A stretch of DNA of 64,000 bases from JADFOI01 sp965218935 (GCA_965218935.1 CBDCMH010000007.1:682001-746000), one strand, 5' to 3'. Positions 49,886-58,831 are shown, numbered from the stretch's first letter. Translations and numbers: made by a program. The notes: generated by a model from the sequence alone, not told the origin.

Positions 49886-50668
49886 ATGTGGAGTTGCTCT
49901 CTTGGACAGATCGATTGGTTCGACACTCTCGCAGTGTGGCGGCGCAACTACGACGTCAATTTGAGTCTGTGGAGGGCAGAGGTCTTTCCGCCTCTGGTGG
50001 AGCCCACCGTCTCCATTTTGGCATTCGGTTGGGGAATCGGGAGTTTGATCGCCGCGGAAATCCTGGAGATACCCTATTTGACCTTCGTGGCGGCTGGGAT
50101 TCTGGTGGTGACCGGCCTTGTTCGCGCCCTCCTTGAGTGCACCTATGGGGCCTACTTTCGGATGGTCTATCAGTCGACCTACGATGCCATATTGAGTACA
50201 CCCATCGGGGTCGAAAGTCTGGGTGCGGGGGAAATCCTGTGGGGTGCCTCCAAAGCTGCCTTTGACAGCCTTCTGATCATGCTGATTCTACTCGCTTTCG
50301 GCGTCCTTCATTCCCCCATGAGTATCTTCATTCCTCTGGTGATTTTGCTGGGGGCCATTGGATTAGCGTCCATTGCCTTTGCCTATACCGTCTCCATTTC
50401 CTCCATTTATCAGTACAATTACTTTATCGCCCTGGCCTTTTCATCGCTTTGGATTTGTGGCGCTTATTTCCCGGTCGATCGTCTCCCGCTGGCGCTTCAG
50501 TACTTGTCCTGGGCTTTACCCATCACCAGTGTAGTGAATTTATCACGGGATCTGATGACGGGCCGCCTGGATTCCTGGTCACTGCTTCAAGCACTTTGGA
50601 TTCTCATTTCTTCACTGATCTTCAGTGACCTTGCTCTTCGCCAGCTGGCCAAAAGAATGTACTCCTGA
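49886..50668 (+). CDS. ABC-2 type permease, NodJ-like
   Basis: Membrane partner of the preceding ATPase, 260 residues with six helices. LWRAEVFPPLVEPTVSILAF, ECTYGAYFRMVYQSTYDAIL and the late ICGAYFPVDRLPLALQYLSW follow the NodJ pattern. Such pairs export polysaccharides, lipo-oligosaccharides or drugs. No glycan cluster is adjacent, apart from an LpxL-type acyltransferase 5 kb away. Substrate unknown. Confidence 0.88.
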   Translation: MWSCSLGQIDWFDTLAVWRRNYDVNLSLWRAEVFPPLVEPTVSILAFGWGIGSLIAAEILEIPYLTFVAAGILVVTGLVRALLECTYGAYFRMVYQSTYDAILSTPIGVESLGAGEILWGASKAAFDSLLIMLILLAFGVLHSPMSIFIPLVILLGAIGLASIAFAYTVSISSIYQYNYFIALAFSSLWICGAYFPVDRLPLALQYLSWALPITSVVNLSRDLMTGRLDSWSLLQALWILISSLIFSDLALRQLAKRMYS

Positions 50669-51014
50669 TTCGTGCTGGGGCGCTCCGCGCAGTGCTGCAG
50701 TGCTGTTGTGCTGTCGTCACTTCGTGACGTCGTGCTGTTGTGCGGTCGTGCTGTCGTGCTGTTGAACGAATCATTTGTAGGGGAGCAGCCGGAGGTTGAG
50801 CCGAACCATCAGGATTGCAAAGACCGGAGTCACAAGAGTAAAGACCCTGCTGCCTATTTGGCTCGGGTTCGGCACCTGAGGTGCCTCCCACATTCCTGAG
50901 GGGCCGTTACAAAACAAACTGGATTAAACACTCTCCAAAGCCTGCAACTCCGCTCTGCCCACGACTGCACAACAGCACGACGGCACGAAGTGACGACCGC
51001 ACAACTGCACGAAA
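50669..51014. other. Repeat-filled intergenic stretch without a gene
   Basis: This 346-base gap holds a GTCGTGC-type array (50692-50765), a GTCAC-ttc-GTGAC hairpin inside it (50716-50728), a copy of the GGTGCCTCCCACATTCC element (50864-50896) and a second GTCGTGC-type array in the opposite orientation (50961-51013). I find no credible gene or RNA in it. Confidence 0.7.
50864..50896. repeat. Dispersed element ending GGTGCCTCCCACATTCC (copy 1)
   Basis: Contains the palindrome GGCACCTGAGGTGCC. The last 17 bases match 58997-59013 exactly and the preceding 15 nearly so. Confidence 0.65.
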
Positions 51015-52775
51015 TTAGCGGGTGACTTCCTTCCAGCCGCGTCTGGAAAGATCCCAGTAGATGATGCCTCCTGCCAGGAGACTCATCAAAAGAAGTGAGA
51101 CTCCCAGTAAGAGTTCTCCAAAAATGATTTTGCCAACACCAAAGAGCACTGCGTAAACCAGAAAGACTCCACACACCCAGTCCAAGAATAGCCATGCAAA
51201 ATTTGAATCTCCTGTCACATCAGGAACCGCTCTTGCCACCCTTCGCCAACCTATCCCTCCGGGATGAACTCGTCGATAGAATTGAATCAAGCGTTCCTCC
51301 GCAACAGGTTTGGTGAGAAAGGTCACCACAATCCATACAACCGTTGTGACCCCGACAATATAGAAGAGGGTCTCGGGAAAAGCGACTGTGGTCTGGACCT
51401 TGATATAGGCATAAACGAGAAAAGGCGTCACCGTTGCACTGATCTCGCTCCAGGCATTGATCCGCCACCAGTAGAAGCGAAGAATCAAGACCAGTCCAAG
51501 TCCTGCACCGGACTCGATGATGAACTGCCAGGCTCCCGAAATGGTCTGAATGACCAGAGTGACCAAAATCGAGGCCACCATAATCACTAAAGTGGCCGCT
51601 CTTGAAACCAGCACGTAATGGGCTTCCGAAGCCTCCTGTCTGATGAATCTTCTATAGAAGTCATTCACGATATAGGAAGTTCCCCAGTTGAGCTGGGTCG
51701 AGATGGTGGACATATAGGCTGCAAAAAATGAGGCCACCAGTAAACCCTTCAATCCCACCGGAAGAAAATCTCGCATGGCATAAACGTATCCCAGTTTCTT
51801 ATCCGCAGGGTCCAGGTCAGGGTACAGAACCAGAGTGGCCACTCCCACCAGAATCCAGGGCCATGGTCGCACACAGTAGTGGGCAACGGTGAACCAAAGC
51901 GTGGCCGTCAAGGAGTGTTTTTCATCCTTGGCAGACATCATCCTCTGGGCAACGTAACCACCGCCTCCCGGTTCCGCTCCCGGATACCAGGCGGCCCACC
52001 ACTGAACAAAGATGTAGGCGACGAACGCACTCACACTCAGAGCCAGGACCCCACCATAGGCGACGCTCTCCATTCCGGAATCGATCACAGGAGTAAATCG
52101 AAAAACCCAATCGGGAAGCTGAGCCTTCAACCCCTGGATTCCGCCCACTTCAGGCAGACGGATCACCACGATGGCAAGAACAAGACTCCCTGTCATGGCG
52201 ATAGCGAACTGTACGAGATCTGTCACCGCAACTCCCCACAGACCCGAAAGGGCGGCATAAACGGCCGCAAAAGCCATGGCCGCGAAAACATAGTACCGAA
52301 CCTGATCTTCAGAGATACCGAACATTCCGATCAAGATGGTAGCCATGGCCACGTTCACCCAACCCATGATGACGGTGTTAATGAAAAGTCCCAGATAAAG
52401 GGCCCTGAATCCACGCAAGAAGGATGCCGGTCTGCCCGAATATCGAAGCTCAATAAACTCCACGTCGGTCACAACGCCAGCCCTTCGCCATAGTCTGGCA
52501 AAGAAAAATACCGTGAACATGGAACCAAAAAGAAAATTCCACCACAGCCAGTTCCCGGCAATTCCCCTACTGGCCACGAGCTCAGTTACGGCAAGAGGCG
52601 TGTCCGCTGCGAAAGTGGTGGCAACCATTGAAGTCCCAGCCAACCACCAGGGAAGACTCCGACCCGAGAGGAAGAATTCCTGGGTATTTCTCCCCGCCCG
52701 CTTCGAATAATAAGCGGCGATGCCAAAGCTCAGGACGAAATAGAGGACAACGATGGCCCAATCCCACACGGACAT
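51015..52775 (-). CDS. Sodium:solute symporter family transporter
   Basis: Secondary transporter of the SSF/LeuT-fold group, 586 residues with about 13 membrane helices. Typical features are FFLSGRSLPWWLAGTSMVAT at the start (sodium site helix), VTDVEFIELRYSGRPASFLR, LLVASFFAAYMSTISTQLNW and SYIVNDFYRRF. Substrate cannot be named; proline, sugar and pantothenate carriers share these motifs. The ATG is 32 bases after a folded leader with an 11-bp closing stem, which suggests regulation at the RNA level. Confidence 0.92.
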   Translation of the reverse strand: MSVWDWAIVVLYFVLSFGIAAYYSKRAGRNTQEFFLSGRSLPWWLAGTSMVATTFAADTPLAVTELVASRGIAGNWLWWNFLFGSMFTVFFFARLWRRAGVVTDVEFIELRYSGRPASFLRGFRALYLGLFINTVIMGWVNVAMATILIGMFGISEDQVRYYVFAAMAFAAVYAALSGLWGVAVTDLVQFAIAMTGSLVLAIVVIRLPEVGGIQGLKAQLPDWVFRFTPVIDSGMESVAYGGVLALSVSAFVAYIFVQWWAAWYPGAEPGGGGYVAQRMMSAKDEKHSLTATLWFTVAHYCVRPWPWILVGVATLVLYPDLDPADKKLGYVYAMRDFLPVGLKGLLVASFFAAYMSTISTQLNWGTSYIVNDFYRRFIRQEASEAHYVLVSRAATLVIMVASILVTLVIQTISGAWQFIIESGAGLGLVLILRFYWWRINAWSEISATVTPFLVYAYIKVQTTVAFPETLFYIVGVTTVVWIVVTFLTKPVAEERLIQFYRRVHPGGIGWRRVARAVPDVTGDSNFAWLFLDWVCGVFLVYAVLFGVGKIIFGELLLGVSLLLMSLLAGGIIYWDLSRRGWKEVTR

Positions 52776-52807
52776 TTTGAATCACCAGTCGTAAGGAATA
52801 AGGGGAA

Positions 52808-52914
52808 GAGTTCCCGAGTGGCATTCGCTATCGGCGAAAAGAAAGTATGAGAATCTCGGCGGACTCCAGACTCCTTCGGGCACCGCTCTCACGGCGTCTG
52901 TCTCTCGGGAACTC
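52808..52914 (-). promoter_or_regulatory. Structured leader upstream of the sodium:solute symporter gene (possible riboswitch)
   Basis: GAGTTCCCGAG (52808-52818) and its exact complement CTCGGGAACTC (52904-52914) form an 11-bp closing stem. It encloses two hairpins, CGCCG-tgagag-CGGTG (52896-52881) and TTCGC-cgata-GCGAA (52838-52824), giving a multi-arm junction. It ends about 30 bases before the ATG. I do not recognise a known riboswitch core in it. Confidence 0.45.
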
Positions 52915-53069
52915 GTCTGCTATTGTATCCGGATAGAATTGCAAGTCAAGGGGAAAAGACATTTATTTTCAATAAGTTATGAATAATTTAATACACACGA
53001 TTTTCACACTATTTGCACAGGTTTTTCCAAAACACAACTTCACGCCGGCACCAACGCACGAAGTCGAAG

Positions 53070-53336
53070 TCACTTCTTGTCTTCGTACCACTTATAGTTG
53101 ATCCCCACATAGTTCAACCATTGTTCCGGAACTTCATCTTCCGGGAAGATGGCCTCCACGGGACATTCTGGAACACAGGCCCCGCAGTCGATACATTCCT
53201 CGGGATCAATATACAACTGCTCGTTCGGGTCGAATTCCGGTTCGTCACTGCGGGGATGAATGCAATCCACAGGACAGGAATCCACACAAGCGGTGTCCTT
53301 TACTCCAATACAGGGTTCACATATGATAAATGTCAT
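53070..53336 (-). CDS. Seven-iron ferredoxin (3Fe-4S/4Fe-4S)
   Basis: Small electron carrier of 88 residues. The first cluster region has C9, C17, C21 and C25 (EPCIGVKDTACVDSCPVDCIH) and the second has ECIDCGACVPECPVEAIF, the pattern of FdxA-type 7Fe ferredoxins. The C-terminal tail ends NYKWYEDKK. It stands alone, divergent from the WYL regulator pair, about 300 bases from the symporter. Confidence 0.93.
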   Translation of the reverse strand: MTFIICEPCIGVKDTACVDSCPVDCIHPRSDEPEFDPNEQLYIDPEECIDCGACVPECPVEAIFPEDEVPEQWLNYVGINYKWYEDKK

Positions 53337-53517
53337 CGGTTGTGATCTTCGCCTTTCCGCTCTTTTCCCAATTTAACCACGATTGCTTTACGCTCAGGAC
53401 CCATCCTTCTCTTATACTTTCTCGTATTCTAACGATTAAGGTCTGGTCAAGCCAGTCCTCTGCAAACATGATTTTCGGTAGTTGCCCTTTCAGGTGGGTT
53501 CTCCTAAACTACAGCCA

Positions 53518-54492
53518 ATGAACCGGACTGAACGTCTGCTCGACTTGATCACGTACTTATTGAACGCGCGGGAACCTGTGTCCTGGCAGGAGATCAAAAA
53601 TCACTTTCCGGAGGACTATGCTCGAGGAGTTGAGGAATCCAATCAAAGAAAGTTTGAGCGAGACAAAGCGGAATTGATCTCTTTAGGAATTCCCATTGAC
53701 TACCATAGTGGCGCGGGTGTGAAGAAAGAGGGCTATCTCATTGAGAAGGAAAAGCTCTTTCTTCCCGAGATCCAGTTCAGTCCCCAGGAGTCGTCTCTGT
53801 TGATGCTCTCAGCCAGTGCGGTTTTGGAACACGAAGGGTTCCCTTACCGGGACCAACTTGAATCCGCGCTTCACAAGATCATCAGCATCAACGATCACAT
53901 TAGTCCTCCACCCGCGGCGATCAGCATCAGCTACACGGGTGACCAAGGATCCTCAAAGCGTGCAAAGTGGGTACAGGAAATCCAGGATGCCTTAGATCGG
54001 CGAAAAGAGGTCAAATTTGTTTATCATGCGTTTTCCACTGGTGAAACCACCAGGAGAACGGTGAATCCCTATGGGTTGATTTTCCGTAGGGGGTTTTGGA
54101 CGCTGGTCGGGTGGGACCACGCCCGCCAGGATCTGCGCTCCTTTGTGGTGACCCGGATCAGGAACTTGAAATCCAACACTCGACGACCCGGAACCCCGGA
54201 CTATGAAATTCCCAATGGCTTTTCTGTAAAGAATTATCAAAATCAGCAGCAGTGGGAACTGGACTTACATGAGCCCATTCCGGTGACCATTCAGGTCTCG
54301 CAGCATCGGTTGCCTGAACTGCTCCCCCAGTTGGCGACTGCCAAGAGAACAGCCGAAGATACGTTCGAATTAAACGTGACGAATCGATCCGGTCTGATAT
54401 CCTGGATCCTATCTCAAAAAACTGACGTTCGGATTTTGGACCCGTCACAAATACAAAGCGAGCTTTGTGAAGTTCTTCAAAAGCTGTCATGA
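53518..54492 (+). CDS. WYL-domain transcriptional regulator, PafB-like
   Basis: A 324-residue DNA-binding regulator. Winged helix-turn-helix at residues 1-75 (RTERLLDLITYLLNAREPVS) followed by a WYL domain (KEVKFVYHAFSTGETTRRTV and NPYGLIFRRGFWTLVGWD) and the C-terminal WCX extension. Members in actinobacteria act as heterodimers with the adjacent gene to activate DNA-damage genes independent of LexA. The ATG at 53518 was chosen because the preceding codons have no HTH similarity. Its stop overlaps the next start (ATGA). Confidence 0.9.
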   Translation: MNRTERLLDLITYLLNAREPVSWQEIKNHFPEDYARGVEESNQRKFERDKAELISLGIPIDYHSGAGVKKEGYLIEKEKLFLPEIQFSPQESSLLMLSASAVLEHEGFPYRDQLESALHKIISINDHISPPPAAISISYTGDQGSSKRAKWVQEIQDALDRRKEVKFVYHAFSTGETTRRTVNPYGLIFRRGFWTLVGWDHARQDLRSFVVTRIRNLKSNTRRPGTPDYEIPNGFSVKNYQNQQQWELDLHEPIPVTIQVSQHRLPELLPQLATAKRTAEDTFELNVTNRSGLISWILSQKTDVRILDPSQIQSELCEVLQKLS

Positions 54493-55454
54493 ACGTCACT
54501 GAGCGGATCAACCGCATCCTCTTTATCCTGAGCTACGTGTCGAAGAACCAGGGGGTCACTATAGACAAACTGGCCGAGCAGGTGGGGATGAGTCCCAAGC
54601 AGCTGATGAAGGAGTTGGATTTCATGCTCCTGATCGGCAAACCCCCTTTTCGTCCCGATGATTACGTGGACATCTACGTGGAAGAGCAGCAGGTCTATAT
54701 CGAGTTTGATCAAATGCTCAATCGTCCCTTGCGCTTTACTCGTCCCGAAGCCATGGCCCTGTTGATGTCCTTGAAACTTCTGGATCCGGAAGTGGATCCC
54801 AAAACGGTACGATCTCTACAGGATACGATCGAGAAGGCCATTTCCAATTCGCTCGATCCAGCGGCCCGCCTTGAAGACCGTATCGTTCTTGAGCAGCCCT
54901 CGCGACCTGTCTCTCGGTACTTCACCCTTCTGCGTCGAGCGATTGAACAGAACCGGAAAACGGAGATTGACTATTACTCCTTAACGCGCAACACCACGAG
55001 TCACCGGGTGATTCATCCCTATTTCCTTATGAAAAATCTGGGTTACTGGTACCTCACAGGATATTGCGAAATGCGGAAGGGTCTGAGGACCTTCAAATTT
55101 GAACGCATTCTTTCTGTGGAACTCCATCGGGAAGAGTTCTCGCCACCCGAGGAGGTGGAAACCCACAAGTTTAAGAAAAATTTCTTGAAGTCGATGGGAC
55201 CTCGCCGAATTGAGATTTATTTCGATTCCAAAGTGGCCCCCTGGATCAAAGAACGATGGGGTTCTTCCGTGACCAAGGCCGAAAATGGTGGAGTCGTGCT
55301 TAATCTGGCCAGTGAAACACTGGAATACCCTTCACGCCTGGTGCTTAGCTTTGCCCCTTATGCTAAACCCCTGAACCCGCCTGAACTCATTGAGAAGGTA
55401 AAAAAGGACTCTCAGGAAGTTCTACAATGGTACAAAAGCAAGGTTATGAGCTAG
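54489..55454 (+). CDS. WYL-domain transcriptional regulator, PafC-like
   Basis: A 321-residue partner of the preceding regulator, coupled by a four-base ATGA overlap. N-terminal HTH (RINRILFILSYVSKNQGVTI), then a WYL core (TEIDYYSLTRNTTSHRVIHP, YFLMKNLGYWYLTGYC) and WCX tail. The paired order and sizes match PafBC, so a sensor of DNA damage or single-stranded DNA is the best guess. Confidence 0.9.
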   Translation: MNVTERINRILFILSYVSKNQGVTIDKLAEQVGMSPKQLMKELDFMLLIGKPPFRPDDYVDIYVEEQQVYIEFDQMLNRPLRFTRPEAMALLMSLKLLDPEVDPKTVRSLQDTIEKAISNSLDPAARLEDRIVLEQPSRPVSRYFTLLRRAIEQNRKTEIDYYSLTRNTTSHRVIHPYFLMKNLGYWYLTGYCEMRKGLRTFKFERILSVELHREEFSPPEEVETHKFKKNFLKSMGPRRIEIYFDSKVAPWIKERWGSSVTKAENGGVVLNLASETLEYPSRLVLSFAPYAKPLNPPELIEKVKKDSQEVLQWYKSKVMS

Positions 55455-55469
55455 CCGTGTATGCTCGAC

Positions 55470-56516
55470 CTAAGGCAACGGGGGTGCGCTCAGTTCCCCA
55501 GGCTCTTCAAGCGAGCGTAGAAACTCCAGCAAGTCTTCTCTTTCTGCGTCTGAGAGATCGACTTCCTTAAGATTTTCACGATCCAGGTAGGGGTTGTCCT
55601 GTCCACCACCGATCATGAAATCCAGTGCTTCCTCCAAAGTGGCAACGCTGCCATTGTGAAAATAAGGACCCGACTGACTGACATCCCGCAGGGTCGGAGT
55701 CTTAAAGGCACCTCGATCGCTGTCTTCCTCCGTGACCCGATGACGCCCCACGTCCGGTTCCTCTGCCTCCATTCCGATCCCGACGTTATGATATTGAAGA
55801 TCGGTGAAAAGAACACCATCGTGGCAATTGTTACACTCCGCGTTCTGGAAGACTTCATAACCGCGCTTGGCTGCGTCGCTCACTGCTGATTCATCTCCAG
55901 CCTGCCAACGATCCCACGGGGTATTGCTGCTGATGATCGTCCGCATATAGGCGGCCAACGCTTTGGAAACGTTCTCGGGAGTGGCATCCTCGTTGAAGAT
56001 GGCATGAAATTGATCTCGATAGCCCTCAATGCCATCGAGCTGGGTTACGATCTCATCGGGATCGGCGCCCATATTGCCCCCTCTCCAGGCAGCCAGGGCC
56101 TGTGAGGCCAGCGGCTTGGAGCGGCCATCCCAGTAATATTCGGCGTGATATCCAATATTCCACAGCGTAGGAGAGTTGCGAGTCAGTTCTCGGTCGAAAG
56201 CACCCAGCGCTGTTGGCCTTCCATCGGACAAACCCTGATCATTCAAATGGCACCCATAGCAGGAGCGTTCGCCATCTCCGCTCAGTCGCTGGTCAAAGAA
56301 CAACTGCCGCCCCAAAGCGACTTTCTCGGCGGTTATGGGGTTGTCTTCCGGAATCTCCATCGCCGCATAACTCGCTATGGGGGCGTAATCAGAGGGGTCT
56401 GCCGGGAGCGGCAAGACCTCCGGCTGAAATCCCGCCGGCGACTCAGGTGCTGTAGTACAAGCAGCGGCAAAGAAAACGGTCGAAAATAGAAGAACGAACA
56501 GCTTTGATCTCTTCAT
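55470..56516 (-). CDS. Di-heme cytochrome c peroxidase/MauG-family lipoprotein
   Basis: Periplasmic di-heme protein of 348 residues. A lipobox cysteine is at C20 (FFAAACTT). The two c-type heme sites are CYGCH (86-90) and CNNCH (228-232), with LGRQLFFDQRLSGDG and SPTLWNIGYHAEYYWDGRS typical of the CCP/MauG group. It reduces hydrogen peroxide with electrons from cytochromes or modifies a protein, as in MauG. It is divergent from sodC, another exported oxygen-defence gene, with a shared 180-base control region. Confidence 0.9.
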   Translation of the reverse strand: MKRSKLFVLLFSTVFFAAACTTAPESPAGFQPEVLPLPADPSDYAPIASYAAMEIPEDNPITAEKVALGRQLFFDQRLSGDGERSCYGCHLNDQGLSDGRPTALGAFDRELTRNSPTLWNIGYHAEYYWDGRSKPLASQALAAWRGGNMGADPDEIVTQLDGIEGYRDQFHAIFNEDATPENVSKALAAYMRTIISSNTPWDRWQAGDESAVSDAAKRGYEVFQNAECNNCHDGVLFTDLQYHNVGIGMEAEEPDVGRHRVTEEDSDRGAFKTPTLRDVSQSGPYFHNGSVATLEEALDFMIGGGQDNPYLDRENLKEVDLSDAEREDLLEFLRSLEEPGELSAPPLP

Positions 56517-56635
56517 ACTCTCCTCCCAAAAGTGTGTATGCCCAGCATACTAGCACAGGGCCAGACGGGCACCAAATTCAACCTGATGACGATACTAAAG
56601 GCACTGGTTCTCACTTGCAATCCCGGGAAGATCGG

Positions 56636-56664
56636 TTTGCAGTCGTCCGAAATGCCCCTATAAT
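56636..56664 (+). promoter_or_regulatory. Probable sigma-70 type promoter of sodC
   Basis: TTTGCA (56636-56641), a 17-base spacer and a perfect TATAAT (56659-56664). Transcription would start near 56671, giving a leader of about 26 bases with AAGGAGG (56683-56689) eight bases before the ATG. Confidence 0.7.
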
Positions 56665-56696
56665 GAAGTCCTGAACAAGCATAAGGAGGATTACAG

Positions 56697-57257
56697 ATGG
56701 GCAGGAATTTATTTTTCTTAATCATTTTGCTGTTGAGTGTAAGTTTTGTTGCCTATTGCACCTCGGCACCTGAGGAGGCATCAGACACCATCGAAGAAGT
56801 ACCCCCACCACCTCAAGTTGTGGCTACGGCCCTGGCCGACTTGTTTCCGACCGAAGGAAACGAAACCAACGGAAGCGTCACCTTCGAGGAGACGAACGGA
56901 AGAGTTAAGATTGTTGCTGAAGTCAGTGGGTTGGCGCCCGGCAAGCATGGGTTTCATATTCACACAACAGGGGACTGCAGCGCACCGGATGGAACCAGTG
57001 CCGGAGGTCATTTTAATCCTGACAATACGGAACATGGAGCTCCCGATTCACCCACCCATCACGCAGGGGATTTGGGAAACATTGAGGCGGATGCACAGGG
57101 CAATGCCCGCTTTCAGATAACTGTCGATTTCCTCAGCCTTTCAGAAAGACCGAATTCCGTCGTCGGTAGGGCGGTAGTCATCGAAGGGGAGGAAGATGAC
57201 TTCGGCCCGGCCAGCAGTGATGGAACTCGCCTGGCCTGTGGGGTGGTTGAGATATGA
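56697..57257 (+). CDS. sodC: Cu/Zn superoxide dismutase, lipoprotein form
   Basis: Exported superoxide dismutase of 186 residues. A signal peptide leads to a lipobox cysteine (C21 in SVSFVAYCTSAP), so the enzyme is anchored in the outer or inner membrane. Copper ligands are in KHGFHIHTTGDC and zinc ligands in GGHFNPDNTEHGAPDSPTHH, with the catalytic arginine-side disulfide in GTRLACGVVEI. A clear promoter and ribosome site precede it. Together with the divergent peroxidase it forms a cell-envelope oxidative defence pair. Confidence 0.95.
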   Translation: MGRNLFFLIILLLSVSFVAYCTSAPEEASDTIEEVPPPPQVVATALADLFPTEGNETNGSVTFEETNGRVKIVAEVSGLAPGKHGFHIHTTGDCSAPDGTSAGGHFNPDNTEHGAPDSPTHHAGDLGNIEADAQGNARFQITVDFLSLSERPNSVVGRAVVIEGEEDDFGPASSDGTRLACGVVEI

Positions 57258-57259
57258 GG

Positions 57260-57281
57260 ATTTGTGCGGTCGTGCTGTCGT
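57260..57281. repeat. Short GTCGTGC-type repeat after sodC
   Basis: GATTTGTGCGGTCGTGCTGT and CG: two to three degenerate units starting two bases after the sodC stop; same family as 45950-45992 and 50692-50765. Confidence 0.5.
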
Positions 57282-57315
57282 AAAAACATGTTAACTTTTT
57301 ACTGGTAGTTCCATC

Positions 57316-57321
57316 TATAAT
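57316..57321 (+). promoter_or_regulatory. TATAAT box close to the PEGA-like gene start
   Basis: A perfect TATAAT ends only 12 bases before the ATG at 57334, so transcription from it would give an almost leaderless message. No convincing -35 box at the normal distance. Confidence 0.35.
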
Positions 57322-57333
57322 AGAAAAAGGCCC

Positions 57334-57885
57334 ATGAGCATAACTAGAGGCTTTTTCTTATTCTTCTTTGCGGCTTTAGCCTTCTCCATCCCGCTTCGAG
57401 GGGATCACTTCTTTCTTCGTGTCCCTGAAAGACACTTCTTCCCCCCTTCCCGTACCCTGTTTTTCTTCCGGCCTGATCTGTACGTCCGGAGCCAACTGCA
57501 CTCCGCTCCTTTGATGTACCTCCCTCCTCTTCATTCCCAGCGATATCGCGAATCGGTAACCGACACCCATTCCGCAGCAAGCCCCAAGATCTACCTGCTG
57601 GTTGTTACGGGTCCCATAGATGCGGAGATCGTCCGGGCCAATACCACAGACCTGATTTTCCAGGTCCATCCAGCACAGGCTCTTGTCTACATCGATGGAA
57701 TGCTCATTGGAAGTGCAGGCGACTTCGCCACCCAGAGGGATCGCTATACGATTCTCGAAGGTCAACATGATCTTCGGATCGAAGCGCACGGATATGATCC
57801 TTTTCAGACCCAGATGGACATTATGGCCAATCGCACCCTTCACCTGGATATTGATCTGGAGCCGCTGGAAAAGGGTTCTGAGTGA
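57334..57885 (+). CDS. Exported protein with PEGA-like domain
   Basis: A 183-residue protein with an N-terminal signal peptide (FFLFFFAALAFSIPLRGDH), a linker rich in Phe, Pro and Ser, and a C-terminal PEGA-like beta-sandwich: LVYIDGMLIGSAGDF and ILEGQHDLRIEAHGYDPFQT, then HLDIDLEPLE. PEGA domains are common surface-exposed modules of unclear ligand. It is convergent with the epimerase gene, 12 bases away. Confidence 0.7.
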   Translation: MSITRGFFLFFFAALAFSIPLRGDHFFLRVPERHFFPPSRTLFFFRPDLYVRSQLHSAPLMYLPPLHSQRYRESVTDTHSAASPKIYLLVVTGPIDAEIVRANTTDLIFQVHPAQALVYIDGMLIGSAGDFATQRDRYTILEGQHDLRIEAHGYDPFQTQMDIMANRTLHLDIDLEPLEKGSE

Positions 57886-57897
57886 TCGCCGAATCAC

Positions 57898-58809
57898 TCA
57901 GCCGAGGAGATCGCCCAAGGCTTTACTGAGTTCGGAAAAACTAAACCGATAACCGCCCTTTTCCAGATTGCGGGGAACCACACGCTGTCCGCTGAGAAGT
58001 AAAGTCTGGGCCATCTCTCCAAACATCAATCGCAGCACGAAACCGGGCACACGGAAAAAAGCAGGGCGTCTCAAGGCCAGTGCCAATGCACGGGTAAAGT
58101 CTGCATTGGTGACGGGATTGGGAGCCGTTAAGTTCAGAGGGCCCTCAATACCCTCTTTTTCAATAGCGTACAGAATGGCTTCAATTTCGTCTTTGATATG
58201 AATCCAGGACATCCACTGTTTTCCACTGGCCAGCGGACCCCCCACACCCATCTTGAAGGGCGGGAGCATACGGGGAAGAGCTCCACCCTCAGTGGACAAG
58301 ATGAAACCGCTTCGCACCAGCACTACACGGATACCTGATTCCTTCGCCCGCCTGGCCTCACTCTCCCACGCTTGGCACAGTTCGGCCAGGAAATCCTGCC
58401 CAGGGGGATTCGTCTCTTCAAACACCTGGTCCTCGCTACTTCCGTAGTAACCGATCGCTGAAGCATTGACGAGAACCTTGGGAGGATTCTGGCACTGGGA
58501 AAGAGCCTCGACCAGGTTCCTGGTTCCCGCCACCCGACTCTCAACAATCATTGCCTTGCGCCGAGAGGTCCAGCGGCCTGCGGCTAATGGTTCTCCGGCC
58601 AAATGGACCACAGCTTCCAATCCTTCGAGAGCTTGAACCGGAGATGGACCTGAAGAGGCATCCCAGGCCACCGCTTCCGCTTGAGGAATCTTGTCTCGTG
58701 CTTTTTCAGGATTTCGAGCCAGAACCACCACCTGGTGACCGGCTTGAATGAGGTTTCGAGAAAGGGCGCCTCCGACCAGTCCGGTTGCCCCTGTCACGGC
58801 TACTTTCAT
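57898..58809 (-). CDS. TIGR01777-family epimerase (YfcH-like)
   Basis: An extended short-chain dehydrogenase-like protein of 303 residues from ATG 58809. NADP-binding opening is KVAVTGATGLVGGALSRNL, with VLVNASAIGYYGSSEDQVF at the catalytic region and WMSWIHIKDEIEAIL, LNLTAPNPVTNADFTRALA in the C-terminal half (DUF1731 ending). Family members are annotated as sugar epimerases, though the reaction is rarely shown. The open frame further upstream overlaps tRNA-Gln and is not part of the gene. Confidence 0.93.
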   Translation of the reverse strand: MKVAVTGATGLVGGALSRNLIQAGHQVVVLARNPEKARDKIPQAEAVAWDASSGPSPVQALEGLEAVVHLAGEPLAAGRWTSRRKAMIVESRVAGTRNLVEALSQCQNPPKVLVNASAIGYYGSSEDQVFEETNPPGQDFLAELCQAWESEARRAKESGIRVVLVRSGFILSTEGGALPRMLPPFKMGVGGPLASGKQWMSWIHIKDEIEAILYAIEKEGIEGPLNLTAPNPVTNADFTRALALALRRPAFFRVPGFVLRLMFGEMAQTLLLSGQRVVPRNLEKGGYRFSFSELSKALGDLLG

Positions 58810-58831
58810 CTTGAGTTCGTGCTCTCTTGAA

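Noticed and set aside
52808..52914. Assignment of the symporter leader to a glycine or other known riboswitch
   Set aside because: A CCCGAAGGAG stretch recalls glycine aptamers, but the rest of the conserved core is missing, so no class is claimed.
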